Of a stretch of DNA of 64,000 nucleotides, positions 41,384 to 53,500 are shown piece by piece. The translations under genes were made by a program, and so were the position numbers. The notes under the pieces were generated by a model. The model was not told the DNA's origin, did not search any database, and saw only the letters and a program-made list of their open reading frames with translations. The stretch lies in contig JACVTC010000050.1 in the NCBI GenBank assembly GCA_016946835.1, positions 831,001 through 895,000 on the forward strand. The letters are read 5' to 3'. Origin of the DNA: Neocallimastix lanati (nom. inval.) (taxonomy: Eukaryota > Neocallimastigomycota > Neocallimastigomycetes > Neocallimastigales > Neocallimastigaceae). Numbering within the stretch: the stretch's first letter is position 1; each line of letters opens with the position of its first letter.

Positions 41384-43459
41384 TTACTCCCATGAATCAA
41401 CTTGAATTTTTGCGTATCTTTGGAATTTTTCAGCAGTCAATAAGTAAATTTCATCATGTAAAGCAGCAAAGAAAGTTCTTGGACCACGAACTGAGGTTTG
41501 CTTCATAGCTAATTCGGCGGCAATACTCATAGATAAGACACCACCAGCAGCAGCAATAACAGGATCTTTTTCAATAGCAGCAAAACAACCTGTGTTATTT
41601 ATTTAATTAATTTTTATTATTAATAATAATAGTTTATATTTAATATACAATAAAATTTTTTGAAAAATATTTTATTTTTTATGGCCTTATTTTTTATGGC
41701 ACTTTTAATGACCATTATTTTTTATGGCAAATAATATTTATATATAAAACTTCTATTTTCCTTTGAATTTATTTTTTAAAATTATTATTAATAAATTTAT
41801 TTTTAATTTCAATAATTTAAAACTTAAAATTAATATATAATTAAAAAGTTTTTGTTTACATCTAAAAAATGATATGTTTGAATTTTAAATTTTAAATTAT
41901 TTATTTATAGTTATGATCATTTATTGAATATCTTTTTATTATAATAACAATACTACTTATCATTATTCAACATAAAATTTATAAGCATTTTATTAATTAT
42001 AAAAATTCATTTTTGATAAAAAATCATATATATCTCTTTTATTTATTCATATCTCTACTCTTTTTCTTTTTCTTTTTTTTTTTTTTTTAAATTCCTTTTT
42101 ATAATAATAAAAAATTTCAAACTTACCAACTAAGTTACCAACAGTACAACCAGAACCAGTAATATTTTCTAACATTTTGTCACCATTATGAAGAGAGATA
42201 GTTTTTTTACCATCACTTATATAATCAACTGCACCAGTCATACAGACACAGGTATTTAATTCTTTAGCCAATCTTGAAACAAGTTCATAAGGTTTATCAA
42301 CAGTACCAGTACTATCAACACCTTTTGAAGATGCACCACCGTAACCAGCAATTGCTGATATTTCACCAGCATTACCCTTTAAAACAGTAACCTTAAAGGA
42401 TGATAAAAGATTTTTGCAAGTACTTAAACGGAAATGAGTAGCACCAGCAGCTACTGGATCAAATACAACAGGTGTACCTGCCTTTTCAGCAGCTCTACCT
42501 GCTAAATAGAAAGCATCGTTCCATTCTGATGATAATGAACCAATGTTTATAACGACACAACCAGCAATAGTTGCAAATTCTTCAACTTCACCAACGGCAT
42601 GTGCCATACATGGACTACCACCAATTTCAATAGTACCATTTGCAGCATCGTTCATAACGACAAAGTTTGTAAGTGTATGAACTAATGGTGAATTTTCTTT
42701 AATACGATATAAATCTTCACCAACTCTTTTAACAATTTCATAATCTGGTGTAGCAGCATTAAGTGTCTTGGTATTAACTTTTTCAATTTTAGCTAAAATG
42801 GAAGCAAGTTCACTAGCTGTTTTTTTAGCATCTGGAGAAGCGATAATAGCGGAAACGAAAGCTGCACCATCAAGGTTCTTTCCTTTTTTAATATTTTTGT
42901 TACAGTATTCTACAATTTCACCCATATTTGAAGTATTAAGACCTCCAATAGCAACAACCTTCATATCATATTCAGAAATACTTTCTAATAAATCAACAAG
43001 ACCTTCTTTACCAAGACCGGTGAAATCACCTTCACGTGGCTTAGTTTTTGTTGGGTAAATAGCCAAACTACCAATGTAATCGGCACCAGCCTTAGCAGCT
43101 TCAATAGCTTGTTCATTAGTTTCAGCAGTAATACCAATAATTTTATTTGGACCTAAAATACTTTTAGCTAATTCAATATTCATATCTTGTTGACCAAGGT
43201 GAACGCCATCAGCATCAACAGCTAAAGCAACATCAATTCTGTCATTAATAACAAATGGAACATTGTGTTCTTTACAAATCTTTTTAATAACTTTAGCCTT
43301 TTCAATGAATTCACGAGTATCACATTCCTTTTCACGAAGTTGAACAAAGGTAACACCTCCTTCGATAGCTTCTTCAACAACTTGAGGTAAAGTTTTTCCT
43401 TTTGGAACAAGAGAAGAGTCAGTAACTAAATATACTGAAATATCAATGTCCTTAACCAT
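41384..43459 (-). CDS. THI6: Bifunctional thiamine-phosphate synthase / hydroxyethylthiazole kinase
   Basis: Two exons on the minus strand (43459-42127 and 41589-41384) encode 512 residues, close to yeast Thi6. N-terminal thiamine-phosphate synthase (about 8-220): TFVQLREKE, FVINDRIDVALAVDADGVHL, GQQDM, IGSLAIYPTKTK, VVAIGGLN. It joins HMP-pyrophosphate to thiazole phosphate. C-terminal hydroxyethylthiazole kinase (about 250-510): PLVHTLTNFVVMNDAANGTI, SPCMAHAVGEVEEF, VVFDPVAAGATHFR, VLKGNAGEI, ITGSGCTVGNLVG with the catalytic Cys, continuing across the intron into GCFAAIEKDPVIAAAGG. Both activities appear intact. Without splicing, the frame would run into a Lys-rich tail coded by the intron; splicing restores the family C-terminus. 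Cytosolic location is expected. No thiamine riboswitch was recognised in the leader or intron. Confidence 0.95.
41590..42126 (-). other. Intron of THI6
   Basis: A 537-bp intron with donor GTAAGT and acceptor ACACAG, splitting a Gly codon. It is A/T-rich apart from a short three-fold ttttatggc repeat (about 41680-41730). Confidence 0.9.
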
Positions 43460-44685
43460 TTTTTTTTTTTTATAATTTTTTATCTGAATTAATATTGATT
43501 TTTGAAGTTAAAAATTGAGTTTTGAAGTTAAAATAAATATTAAAATATATATATATTTTTTTAACTTATTTTTCCTTTATATACTTTATAGTATATTTTT
43601 TATTTATGTAAAAATGCTGAAAGAATAAAGGCTGTTAATTTAAAGATTTCCATCATTTATACTATTTTTTCTATGATTATTATATTATAAATATATTCTA
43701 ATATATTTAATTTTTTTTTTTATAAATTTAATTTAAATACTTTAAATTTATAGGACAAAAAAATGAATAATACATTTAATATATATTGTTAATGATAAAA
43801 AAATTTTTTTAATAATTATTAATTATATATTATTTACATATATAATTCAAAAAAAAATTTAAGTATGTTGATGTTGCATATTATTTTTTTTTTCAAAAAT
43901 GATATTTTTATATCAATTAATTTCAAATTAAAATCATTTATAGTAAATATTTATTTAAAGTTAGTAGAGAATATTATAATTTTAATATATTTTTATATAT
44001 GTTTATTTTAACCTTTTTTATTTATTTATTTCACTTTTTTTTTTTTTTTTTCTTTTATTTATTTCACCCATTATTTATTTTTTTTTTTTTTTAAATCTTT
44101 AATCAATTATTCTTTTAATATTAAATAATTAAGATTATTAAATTATATATTGATACGTATTTAATGTATACAAAAAATTTAATATCTTTTATATATTCTC
44201 TAGTAAAATTAAAAAAAAAGAGAAAAAAGAAAAAAGATAAAAAAATTTAGAATTGATAAAAGATTTTATTTATGATTTATATTAAAAGATTTTATTACAA
44301 ATTAATAGATACATTGTTGTATAAATGTACAAGTATGTATATTTTTATGGAATTTTTGAAAAATAAAATCTTTTTTTTGTTTAATTACTTACAATTAATT
44401 AGTAATTATTGAAAATGATTAAAAAAATGTGGATATCTACATATATGAATATGTATCCTTAATAATATAAATTACTGCTTGGGAAAATTACATATAAGGT
44501 ATATTTCTCCAATTGAAACAAAAATATATGAATAAATCTCTCATGAAAAAAAAAAAAAAGGAAACCTAATGTATTATATTTTTGTTAAATTTTGTTAATG
44601 GTAAAAATATTTTTTCAATGAGTAAAAATTCCTACACAGTATATAGGTCTTTCTAGTTTTTATTCTGGTGGCTATATTTATCATG

Positions 44686-44733
<48 letters not shown>

Positions 44734-44795
44734 TTTTTTATTTTTATTTTTCGAATGGTTATGTAATTATAGTACTTTTTTTAAATTCCTATAGG
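43460..44795. other. A/T-rich DNA upstream of THI6
   Basis: No gene was seen. It contains T-tracts at about 44035-44050 and 44692-44731. The THI6 promoter should lie near 43460-43700. Confidence 0.5.
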
Positions 44796-44910
44796 AATTA
44801 ATTCGTTTCACCTCACAATAACATAGGTTTCTGGATTGATTTTCATCCTCCCAAGGTGTTTTTCCCTATAAATGAAATTGGCGTTCGCTTGCCATGGTAT
44901 GCAATTTTGT
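44796..44910 (+). mobile_element. Dispersed-repeat fragment (copy 3), plus orientation
   Basis: A short mixed-composition patch with ataggtttctggattgat, catcctcccaaggtg and gtttttccctataaatga matches the copies at 26820-26960 (reverse orientation) and 33390-33500 (same orientation). No intact frame was seen. Confidence 0.65.
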
Positions 44911-45299
44911 TAATTGCATAATATTAACTTTATTTTATAATTAAATTATTTTAATAAAATTAATTTATCCCCTTATTTTTTTTTTTTAAAGTTATTTATT
45001 ATTATTATTTTATATTCATTTATTTCTATTTGACTTTTATATATTTAATAGTATATTAAAGTATTTAATTTTAAAAATGATTTATTAATATAAATAGTCA
45101 AATATTTTATAATTTAATTATAATATATGTATTATTAATTATGATTTTATATTAACTCTTATAAAAAATAACAAAAAGTAATTATAATGATAATTTATAA
45201 TGTATAATAATTATTTTATTGGGATTATAAATCTTAAAGGCTTTATAATATATATATATTATATTATTATATTTTATTATATAATACATAAATAATATT
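44911..45299. other. A/T-rich DNA, nothing recognised
   Basis: A/T sequence with stops in all frames. It separates the repeat fragment from the Cys-rich pseudogene. Confidence 0.5.
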
Positions 45300-45769
45300 A
45301 GCTAAAGATGAAGTATTAAAAGTAACTGATGATTTATTTTATAAAAGATGCTATTTATGTTTCATATTCAAATGATTATAGCAATAAGGTAATTGAAATT
45401 CCAGAAAAAAATATTAATGTAATTAAATTATTGACGCATGTCGTTATAATAGGATTATTAAAAATTGGTGTTTTGCTAAACAAAAATGTAATAATGATTC
45501 AGAATGTTTATCTAATAAATGTTTCAATAATTATTGTGTTTTTAATGAGGAAACATCAATTGTTCATTGTGATAATATATAATACTGGGGGTAGAACGTC
45601 ATATATGTATTATGATAAATCATATGATGATAGTTGTAATAATGATAATGAATGAATGTTTTTCTAGAAATTGTAGTGCAGATGGATATTATTAACAATA
45701 ATTAAATGGACCTTCTGATAGTGAATCTATGGCATTATTAGGATTTTTTTCATTTTTATTATATTTGTA

Positions 45770-45770
<1 letters not shown>
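45300..45770 (+). pseudogene. Pseudogene of Cys-rich single-pass membrane protein (copy A)
   Basis: Across three frames the plus strand reads KDAIYVSYSNDYSNKVIEIP, then WCFAKQKCNNDSECLSNKC, NNYCVFNEE, VHCDNIYNTGG, DDSCNNDNEC, FSRNCSADGYY, NGPSDSES, then a hydrophobic segment (MALLGFFSFLLYL). The Cys spacing (DSECxSxKCxNxxC, repeated) followed by GPSDSE and a membrane segment looks like the C-terminal end of a secreted or type I surface protein. Frame shifts and stops show it is dead. A second, more decayed relative lies at 60000-60300. No start region is preserved. Confidence 0.6.

Positions 45771-45826
<56 letters not shown>
45771..45826 (+). repeat. (ATT)n microsatellite
   Basis: A pure trinucleotide run of about 18 units just downstream of the hydrophobic end of the Cys-rich pseudogene. 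Confidence 0.9.
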
Positions 45827-45827
<1 letters not shown>

Positions 45828-46107
45828 GTTTTTGTATAAAATGTATAAAAAAATATAAATAATATATATATATTTTATATATATATATGATTGTTATTTA
45901 TATATTTAAATATAAATAACAATCATTATAAATATAATATATTTATAATTATATTAAATATTATAATATTTTTTTTTTCAAAAGTTTAAATAATTATATA
46001 TATTTTATTATTTTAATATAATTGTAAAAAAATTTTTATAATTAAATTATATAAAAAAAATATAATATATTTATTATATATTAAAATAAAAATTCTAAAT
46101 ATCTACA
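45827..46107. other. A/T-rich spacer between two pseudogenes
   Basis: It includes an inverted repeat of tgattgttatttatatt and aatataaataacaatca across about 45888-45926. No gene was seen. Confidence 0.45.
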
Positions 46108-46400
46108 ATGAAAATTTTATTAACTATTATTTTTCGAATAACATTATTTATTAATGTTAAAGCAGAAGATAAAATTGATACTAATTGAATGAAATATATA
46201 CATGGTACTAAATATCTTAATGAAATCAATATTCCTGGTACTTATGATAATGGAAATTTTGATATTTGTCAATTAACAAATAATAAAATTATTTATAAAA
46301 TTGCTTAGTAGAAATGTATTGACTTTAGCAAATGAAATTAAACCTAATCTTGGACGAACTCAAGGTTTAAAAAAATGAAGAAAGTGTGACCTAAACATTA
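46108..46400 (+). pseudogene. Pseudogene of secreted PI-PLC X-domain protein
   Basis: It starts with an ATG and a signal peptide (MKILLTIIFRITLFINVKAE), followed by DTN, a stop, MKYIHGTKYLNEINIPG and TYDNGNFDI. This is the start of a phosphatidylinositol-specific phospholipase C X domain, whose consensus has Trp at the stop position and IPGTHDSG at the active-site His. Here TGG has become TGA and the His is Tyr. A shifted frame continues with NVLTLANEIKPNLGRTQG, the region that normally holds QLxLGxRxxDIR. Both substitutions abolish activity. Possible further pieces (IHEQPSNTLLTN near 46482, FTNSYVEKTTTFLSLF near 46690) extend to about 46790. Confidence 0.65.
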
Positions 46401-46854
46401 TAAATATATATTTTTAATATTAAATTAAAGCTTCTGCTACGGTATGCTCATAATCAAATATATATATATATATATATATATATTTAATTCATGAACAACC
46501 TTCTAATACACTTCTAACAAATTGAAATTGAAATTCAGAGTTATTAACTGGAATTGCATTAGAATAAAGTTATAATAGATTTTCAAATAATATTTCAATA
46601 TTAAATATTAATATTTAAATGAGTTCGACTGTTTTCTCTTTAAAGATTTCTTAAAATTTCATTTTTTACATATAAATTATTATCATTTTCAATTCACAAA
46701 TTCTTATGTCGAAAAGACAACCACTTTTCTATCTTTATTTAAAAATAAACTTAATAAAGCTTTATCAATATTATAAGTAGAATAAAATAATTTATAATAA
46801 AAAATATTTAAATAATTATCATGGTATTGAATATCGAAGATTTTTTAAAATAAT

Positions 46855-46898
<44 letters not shown>

Positions 46899-47005
46899 TA
46901 TTGAATTTTATAACATTAAAGTATTTTTTTTATTATATATAATCGAAATTAATAAAACTATGAAATTATAAAATTATAAAATTAAAAAATTATAAAATTA
47001 TAAAA

Positions 47006-47036
<31 letters not shown>

Positions 47037-48244
47037 ATTAATATGTAAGTATATAAATAAAATAATTATAATATAATAATTATAACACATACATGTAATT
47101 TGCAAATAATGACAATACAATAAATATAAATTAATGTTTTTAATAAAAAAAAATATACCATTTCAAAAAAAAAAAAAAAAAAAAAAAAATAAAAGACTAC
47201 TTTAATTATTAAAGAAATATTTATAATATTTATTTTATTTAATTTTAATTTATTTATATAAATGTAAATTCATTCAAAGGTGACATTAAAAATGAAATAA
47301 AATAAAAATATTTATATTATTAAAAAAAAAAAAAAAAAAACAGTTAGAAGCTGTATGATTAAATAATGGTAATTTGTTATTAAAAAATAAATGAAGTTGA
47401 CTATAAAGAGGAATAAAATATATTAAATGAATTATATTAGATATAAAAAAAAAAAAAACTATATGTTTGGTGGTGAGGAAAAAGTTCTTAGTAAGTTATT
47501 TAGAAAGCTGTATACAGTTTAAAGAATATTTAGAAATGAAAGTAAAATATAAAGTTAAGTTATAACATTAGCTTTCATTATTAATTGCTTTACCATTTCA
47601 GTGTTGACACACACTTAATCTTTAGTAGGCAAGGCTATTTAATAAGATTTTTACTCTAATAATATAATTAAGGCTAATAATATCTTGACATTGAACTCCT
47701 TAAACTATCTTTTATATTAATTAATTTTTATTAAATATTATATAATAAATAATAAATAAAATATTTAAAAAAAAAAAAAAAAAGAAGTAAATAAATATTA
47801 ATTTATTGGGAGATAAAGTAAATCTTTTAATAATTATTTTAAACACTTTTATTTCATTATAAAATAATTAAAATTCATCCAATAATTTTTATTTAACAAT
47901 TTAATTATTATTTTAAATTCAATCATCAAATATTTTAATGAAAGTTTCCATTTGTTCATTAAATTGTCCATGAATAAATTATTAATAGATAAATAACTTA
48001 TAATGAATTAAAATATATTTAATTTATAATTTTAAAAAGAAAATAAAAGAAAATTTATTAAAAAGTATATATATATATATATATTTTATTTGTGTTTTAA
48101 TTTTATAGTCAAATATTTTAATTTGAGGAAAAAATTTTTTTTTTTTTTTTTTTAAATATATATATATATTTTTTGTATCATATATCTCCATATATATTTA
48201 TATATATACAGAGAATACCAAAAAATAAAAATATAATTATATTA
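46401..48244. other. Decayed sequence and A/T-rich DNA upstream of the GPI-type gene
   Basis: 46401-46790 may hold the decayed rest of the PI-PLC gene. 46857-46893 is a T-tract, 46990-47040 has ataa/aaataaat tandem runs, and 47164-47189 and 47320-47340 are A-tracts. 47460-47720 has more mixed composition (including gtgttgacacacactta) but stops in all frames. No intact gene was seen. Confidence 0.45.
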
Positions 48245-49108
48245 ATGACAATGAAATCAAATAAATTATTATTGATAACATTCTTATATTCTATTAATTT
48301 TTTAGCAAAAAATACATACGCAATCGATGGTTACTTAACAATTTACGGAGATTGTAATACTGTACCAGGAAGTGAACCAGAAAGTAAAACTTTCTGTAAT
48401 ACAATATATAATTCAGATTTTTGCCAAAATTATTATAACAATCCAGAACAGGTTGTAGGAGAAGATTTTGATGAATCAGATTTAGCTACGATTAATTATC
48501 ATAAAGAAAAAGGAAAAGCAATTTGTCAATATGATGAAAATAATAAATTATGTCCAATGGGACAATATTTTATAGATATTTCAACCAATAGTAATGCTAA
48601 AGAAAGCGATTATATGCAGCAATCTTGTTCAAGTACTCTTTGTAGTAATACAGCAAATAGTTATTTAATTGCAAAAGAAAAATATTATTCATTAAAATAT
48701 CAAAATAAGATGACTAGTTTTTCAAAAAAAATCGAAGAAGAAAAAAAAGCATTACAATGTAATAACGCACAATCTACCACTTCACCAAGTAGTAAAACAA
48801 TAGGTAATTCTAAAAGTAATGCATCTTCTGATCCATCCAATAACAATACTTCTAAACCTAAATCTAATTCTTCTTCTTCTTCTTCTTCTTCTTCGTCATC
48901 TGATTCTACAACTAATACAAATAATAATGCTGATGTTAATACAAATAACAATGTACAAGAAGATGAAACATTAGCTAACAATGATAATAATGGTAATATT
49001 AATGAAACATTAATTATTGATGAATCAAATTTTGGTGTAAAATTAATTTTTGATGAAAGACTTATATTCTTAATTTCATTTATTTTGATAAATATTTTAT
49101 TCTTTTAA
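48245..49108 (+). CDS. Secreted Cys-rich protein, probably GPI-anchored
   Basis: A 287-residue product starts at 48245 (MTMKSNKLL); an upstream in-frame ATG at 48173 would add 24 residues before the signal peptide and is less likely. The signal peptide is about residues 1-26 (LLLITFLYSINFLAKNTYA). The ectodomain (about 27-170) has eight Cys, enough for four disulfides, in contexts GDCNTVPG, TFCNTIY, DFCQNYY, AICQYD, KLCPMG, QQSCSSTLCSN and ALQCNN. A Ser/Asn/Thr-rich stalk follows with a run of 12 Ser, then an acidic Asn-rich stretch. The C-terminal end is strongly hydrophobic (ERLIFLISFILINILFF) with nothing after it, the pattern of a GPI-attachment signal. This suggests a cell-wall or surface protein. 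The Cys domain is not one I recognise. Confidence 0.85.
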   Translation: MTMKSNKLLLITFLYSINFLAKNTYAIDGYLTIYGDCNTVPGSEPESKTFCNTIYNSDFCQNYYNNPEQVVGEDFDESDLATINYHKEKGKAICQYDENNKLCPMGQYFIDISTNSNAKESDYMQQSCSSTLCSNTANSYLIAKEKYYSLKYQNKMTSFSKKIEEEKKALQCNNAQSTTSPSSKTIGNSKSNASSDPSNNNTSKPKSNSSSSSSSSSSSDSTTNTNNNADVNTNNNVQEDETLANNDNNGNINETLIIDESNFGVKLIFDERLIFLISFILINILFF

Positions 49109-49314
49109 TAATGTTTATTCTTTCATTATTTTTTTTTTTTTTTTAGTAAATATTACTCAAAAAAAAAAAAAAAAAAGGAAAACAAAATATTTGTTTTTAA
49201 ATAATAATAATAAATTTTAAATAAAATAATAAAATAATAAATATTATTAAAAATAAAATTTAAAAAAATTAAAAATTAAATAATATATATATATATATTA
49301 AAATAAATTTTGAA

Positions 49315-49375
<61 letters not shown>

Positions 49376-49420
49376 TTTTTTTTTTTTTTAGAGTAAAAAA
49401 TTTATTAAATATAAAATAAC
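49109..49420. other. A/T-rich DNA with (TTA)n at 49316-49374
   Basis: No gene was seen. A T-tract and an A-tract follow the stop codon of the GPI-type gene. A pure TTA microsatellite of about 19 units is followed by a T-tract that abuts the repeat fragment at 49392. Confidence 0.6.
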
Positions 49421-49545
49421 TAACCACATTATGAATTTCGAGGAAGAAATGACTTATAACTCTTCCCATTCATCGATGATATCTCCATGTGAATAAAAAT
49501 TATCATTTGACGTTCTTGATAATGGTAGATCTAATGGGAAACTTA
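49392..49545 (-). mobile_element. Fragment of the repeat-encoded protein family (copy at 49 kb)
   Basis: It matches the 3' part of the 38-kb copy in the same orientation. Shared words include catatggag-like/catggagatatcatcgat sequence and gataatttttattca. On the minus strand it reads SNDNFYSHGDIIDEWEEL followed by a stop. It starts after a T-run (49375-49390), i.e. a poly(A) on the minus strand. Confidence 0.55.
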
Positions 49546-49589
49546 AAATATAAATTTAAATATATAATTTATTTTTATTTTTATTTTTA

Positions 49590-49620
<31 letters not shown>

Positions 49621-50203
49621 TTTATTTTTTTTTTACTTTTATTGAATAATTAAAAATTACTCTAATATTATTTTTGAAAAAAAATTAAAATAGAATAAAA
49701 TATATAAATATATATATATATATATATTTTATTTTATTTTATTTACCATTATTGAATATTAAAAATTACAGAGTTATTATTTAAAGAATAAAAAAAAATT
49801 AAAAAATTTTATTATTCCACCTCTTAAACAAGATTATTATTCAATATTTTATATACCATTATATAATAACTTCAAGAATGAATGAATTAATAAATAAATA
49901 AATAAAGAAGAAAAAAAAAGTTTTAAATAACACTATATTTTTCATGAATATAAAGATTTATTAATAAATTTTTATAATTTTATTTAATATATATTAATAC
50001 TATAAAGATAAATAAATAAAAAGATGAGATATTTTTTAATTAAAAGAAAATAAAAAAAGAATAAAAATATTTTATTTTCACTTTTATGATGAAAATAAAT
50101 AAGATAAAAAAAAAAAAAAAGAAAAGAAAAAAAAATAAATTTAAATAAATTAATGATTAAAATAATTGATATAAAATAAAATAGAAAAAATTTTTTTCTT
50201 TTT

Positions 50204-50240
<37 letters not shown>

Positions 50241-50533
50241 CTATTTAATTAAAAAATATATATATGATATATTAATACTTATTACTAAAATATTTTTTAT
50301 AGATTATTATTATTATTATTATTTTTTTAAATTTTTATATTAATTAAAACCAATATTAAGTATTGGTATTATAAAATATTAATATTATTCTATTTTTAAT
50401 AATTAAAAAAAAATTTTTTTTTTTATTTTTCCTCTTTAATAGCTATGGAATTTAATTATTTTAATATTTGTTTTGATTCTATTTTTTTTTTTAATTGTTT
50501 TGCCTTTTTACTTCGAAAAATCTTTTTTTTTTT
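49546..50533. other. A/T-rich DNA, 3' flank of the chitin synthase gene
   Basis: It holds a ttttta/tttatt tandem at about 49574-49630, A-tracts at about 50106-50120 and a T-tract at about 50207-50236. No gene was seen. Sequence just below 50533 is T-rich on the plus strand and is probably the 3' UTR of the minus-strand gene. Confidence 0.5.
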
Positions 50534-53500
50534 CTACATTTTACCTTCTAAAATGGATTCAATAACTGAATTAATATAACTCTTCTTTGGTGACATATCT
50601 ACATTGAAGTATGTAGTTAATTGTTCACGAACTTGTTTCTTTGTTATATTCATTAAATCAGCAGTAGATAAGATTTGACGAATTTCACGAACAATTTCTT
50701 CATCTGATGGCATTACACCACTTGGTCTACTACTGTACATAGTAGTATTTGGATAGGTAAGAGTAGTTTGATTTTGATACATAGAATTATATGGAGCTGG
50801 AGTACTTGGTTGATAGGCACTAGCAGCATAAACAGAACCTGCATAGTATGAGTTTGGTACGTCACCATAAACACTACCACCAGGAATAGAAGGAGCATAA
50901 GTATTGTCATATTGTGGTGGAAGAGCTGGAACAGAAGAAGTATAAGAGGATGGAGCATTAGGGAAGGAGGTCTTACTAAAGTCTGAAGCACGAGAATCTC
51001 TTGATGATTCCTGTTGTTCATATAATTCACGTTCATAATCTTCCCATTTCTTCATTGGAATCTTCTTTGGATCATAAATTTCATTATCACCTCCCTTCTT
51101 ACCCTTCTTACGCATTTTACGTTCGAGTACAACACGAGTGTTACCCCATGAGAAATCATCAAAGTGCCAGAATGAATAAAGAGGAATATAGAAACCAAAG
51201 AGTGGTAAAGCCAAAATGTAAATTATCATCCAACCAACATGTTGCCATTGTTTCTTTAATAAATAGATTATAACTTGGAAACCATACATAGCAACTAAAA
51301 GTAATAAGGAAAGAACTGGTAACTTTTCACCCTTAGCAATAACAACATAAATTAAATAAATTAAATATATAATAGTGGCTGGTTGGGTTAATGTGGCGAA
51401 TAAATCAAGGAATACAACGAAACGAAGTGAGAAACAAAGGAAACCACAAAGTTGAGGCAAGAATAACAATTCAATTAAATTATGAACAGTAGAGTTAATC
51501 CAACGACGACGTTGAGATAAAAGAACGTTGAAACGATCTGGTACGTTAGTTTTACAAATAGCATCAGGAGTAAAGGTTAACTTTAAGTTAGGGAAGTGTT
51601 TCAACATCAAAGTAGTTAAGTAACGATCTTCACCAAGAGATAAAAGATTCTTTTTGTGAAGAGTATCAACCTTCTTTTCAGAATAGTCATTAATAATATC
51701 TGGACTAATTAATAATGGTATATGACGAGTTGGAGTACGAACACGATACATAGAGAAACAACCTGGTAAACAAGTAACGGAACCGAATAAAGATTCAAAA
51801 GCCTTTGATAAGTGGTGAGAAATGAAATATTCATAAACTTGAATCATAGTAACCCAACTCTTCTTTTCAGATTCTAATTGAGTTTCACCACAAATACCCA
51901 TAATCTTTGAATCGTGAATCATACAAGCAACCATACGGTTTAATGAATCCTTCATAACTCTTGTATCGGCATCAACCATCAAAACGTATTCATAGAAACT
52001 TGGGTTAACACCAATTACATTCTTCATTTGGTGATAAATTTCTAATTCAAGTGGAGTCATTTCAGAGTTGAAGTGTACCTTGGAGAGGAAACGCATTAAA
52101 ATCATTTGAGAATCACGCTTACCACGATTACCTGGTCTAGAACGTTCGCTTGGACTACCAACCTTAACAACAACAATAAATGGAACAGATCTGCCCTTAC
52201 ATTCGTAAAGACCAGAGTAAATCTTACCCATATTGTATTCAAGTGGACCTTCACCAATAGAATGGAAAGCAAAGGCTTCTGGATCAACACTAGCATCAAC
52301 ACCAAGAATATCTAATACAATACGTGGAGTTGGTCGATCATTACCACTACCAATAATCATACCATCAGCAATAATAAATAAGAGCTTACGCTTATCATCA
52401 TATTGCATAGTAGATAAAGAATCTATTGTCTTACGAAGTGATTCATCATCTTCAGTATAACATGGAACTTGACAAATAACAAACTTATCATATTCTTCTG
52501 GATCTCTCTTACTTCCGAAACGAAGAGCAGCTAAGAACTTAACACCGATGACACTAACTAAGATAATAGAACCAATTAAAAGAATGTAATTAGTTAATTG
52601 ACAACGAAGATCATTACGATGATCAACCTTTGCATAGAAGAAAATATCCTTCATACATTGAAGACAAGCTTCAGCAGGATAATAACCTTCAACATTTGGA
52701 TTAGCCTTAACCTTCTTTGCATACTTTTCATAAAGATCTGTAACATCACGTGAAGGTTCTGTTAATACCTCATTATAGAATTGACCCAAGAAATTGTTTG
52801 CACTACCATAGTTTGTAATATCATAGACATTATCATAGATAACAACATATTTTACATTACTTTCATTATCAGAATTTGGTTTAAGTGAATTTTTAGAGGT
52901 GACAAGGAAACCTTTGAAATATTCTTTAATCAAATAGTGAACATAATCCTTACGTACATTTGAAGGACCACTACCATCACTATTTGGATTATATACACGA
53001 TGAAGGTATTCATTTCCAGATTCAACTCTCATTTCAAAGTTCTTACGTTGAGTAGAAGTTGATTTATCACCATAGATATAATCCCATTGCATGTTATTAT
53101 CACGAGGATTACTACCAACACCAACACAGTATGAAATACCCCATAAATCAAGAGGAGAATAGAACATATAGGTCAAATCCTTACCAATATAGTCGGAGAA
53201 ATTATCATAATCCTTGGCGTAAATAGAATGAGATGGCTTTTGAAGGAATTCGGTAACATCCAAGTAACGACCATGTAAACCAATATAAGCCTTTTTCATA
53301 TCATCATATCTGGAAAGTTCTTCTCTAGTCATAACATTTTGTTTTGGACAAATAATTTGACCAAGACCAACAATATAGAAAATAATAGACGCACTCAATA
53401 AACCAATAATAATACAAAGTGCTACCTTTTCACGCCATGCCATTTGAATTTCCTTGATCTTCATACCACCACATGAAGAAAGACATATTGGGAAGTAACA

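Noticed and set aside
42047-42124. Lys-rich C-terminal extension of the thiamine enzyme
   Set aside because: It is intron sequence read through; splicing at GTAAGT restores the conserved kinase C-terminus at 41589-41384.
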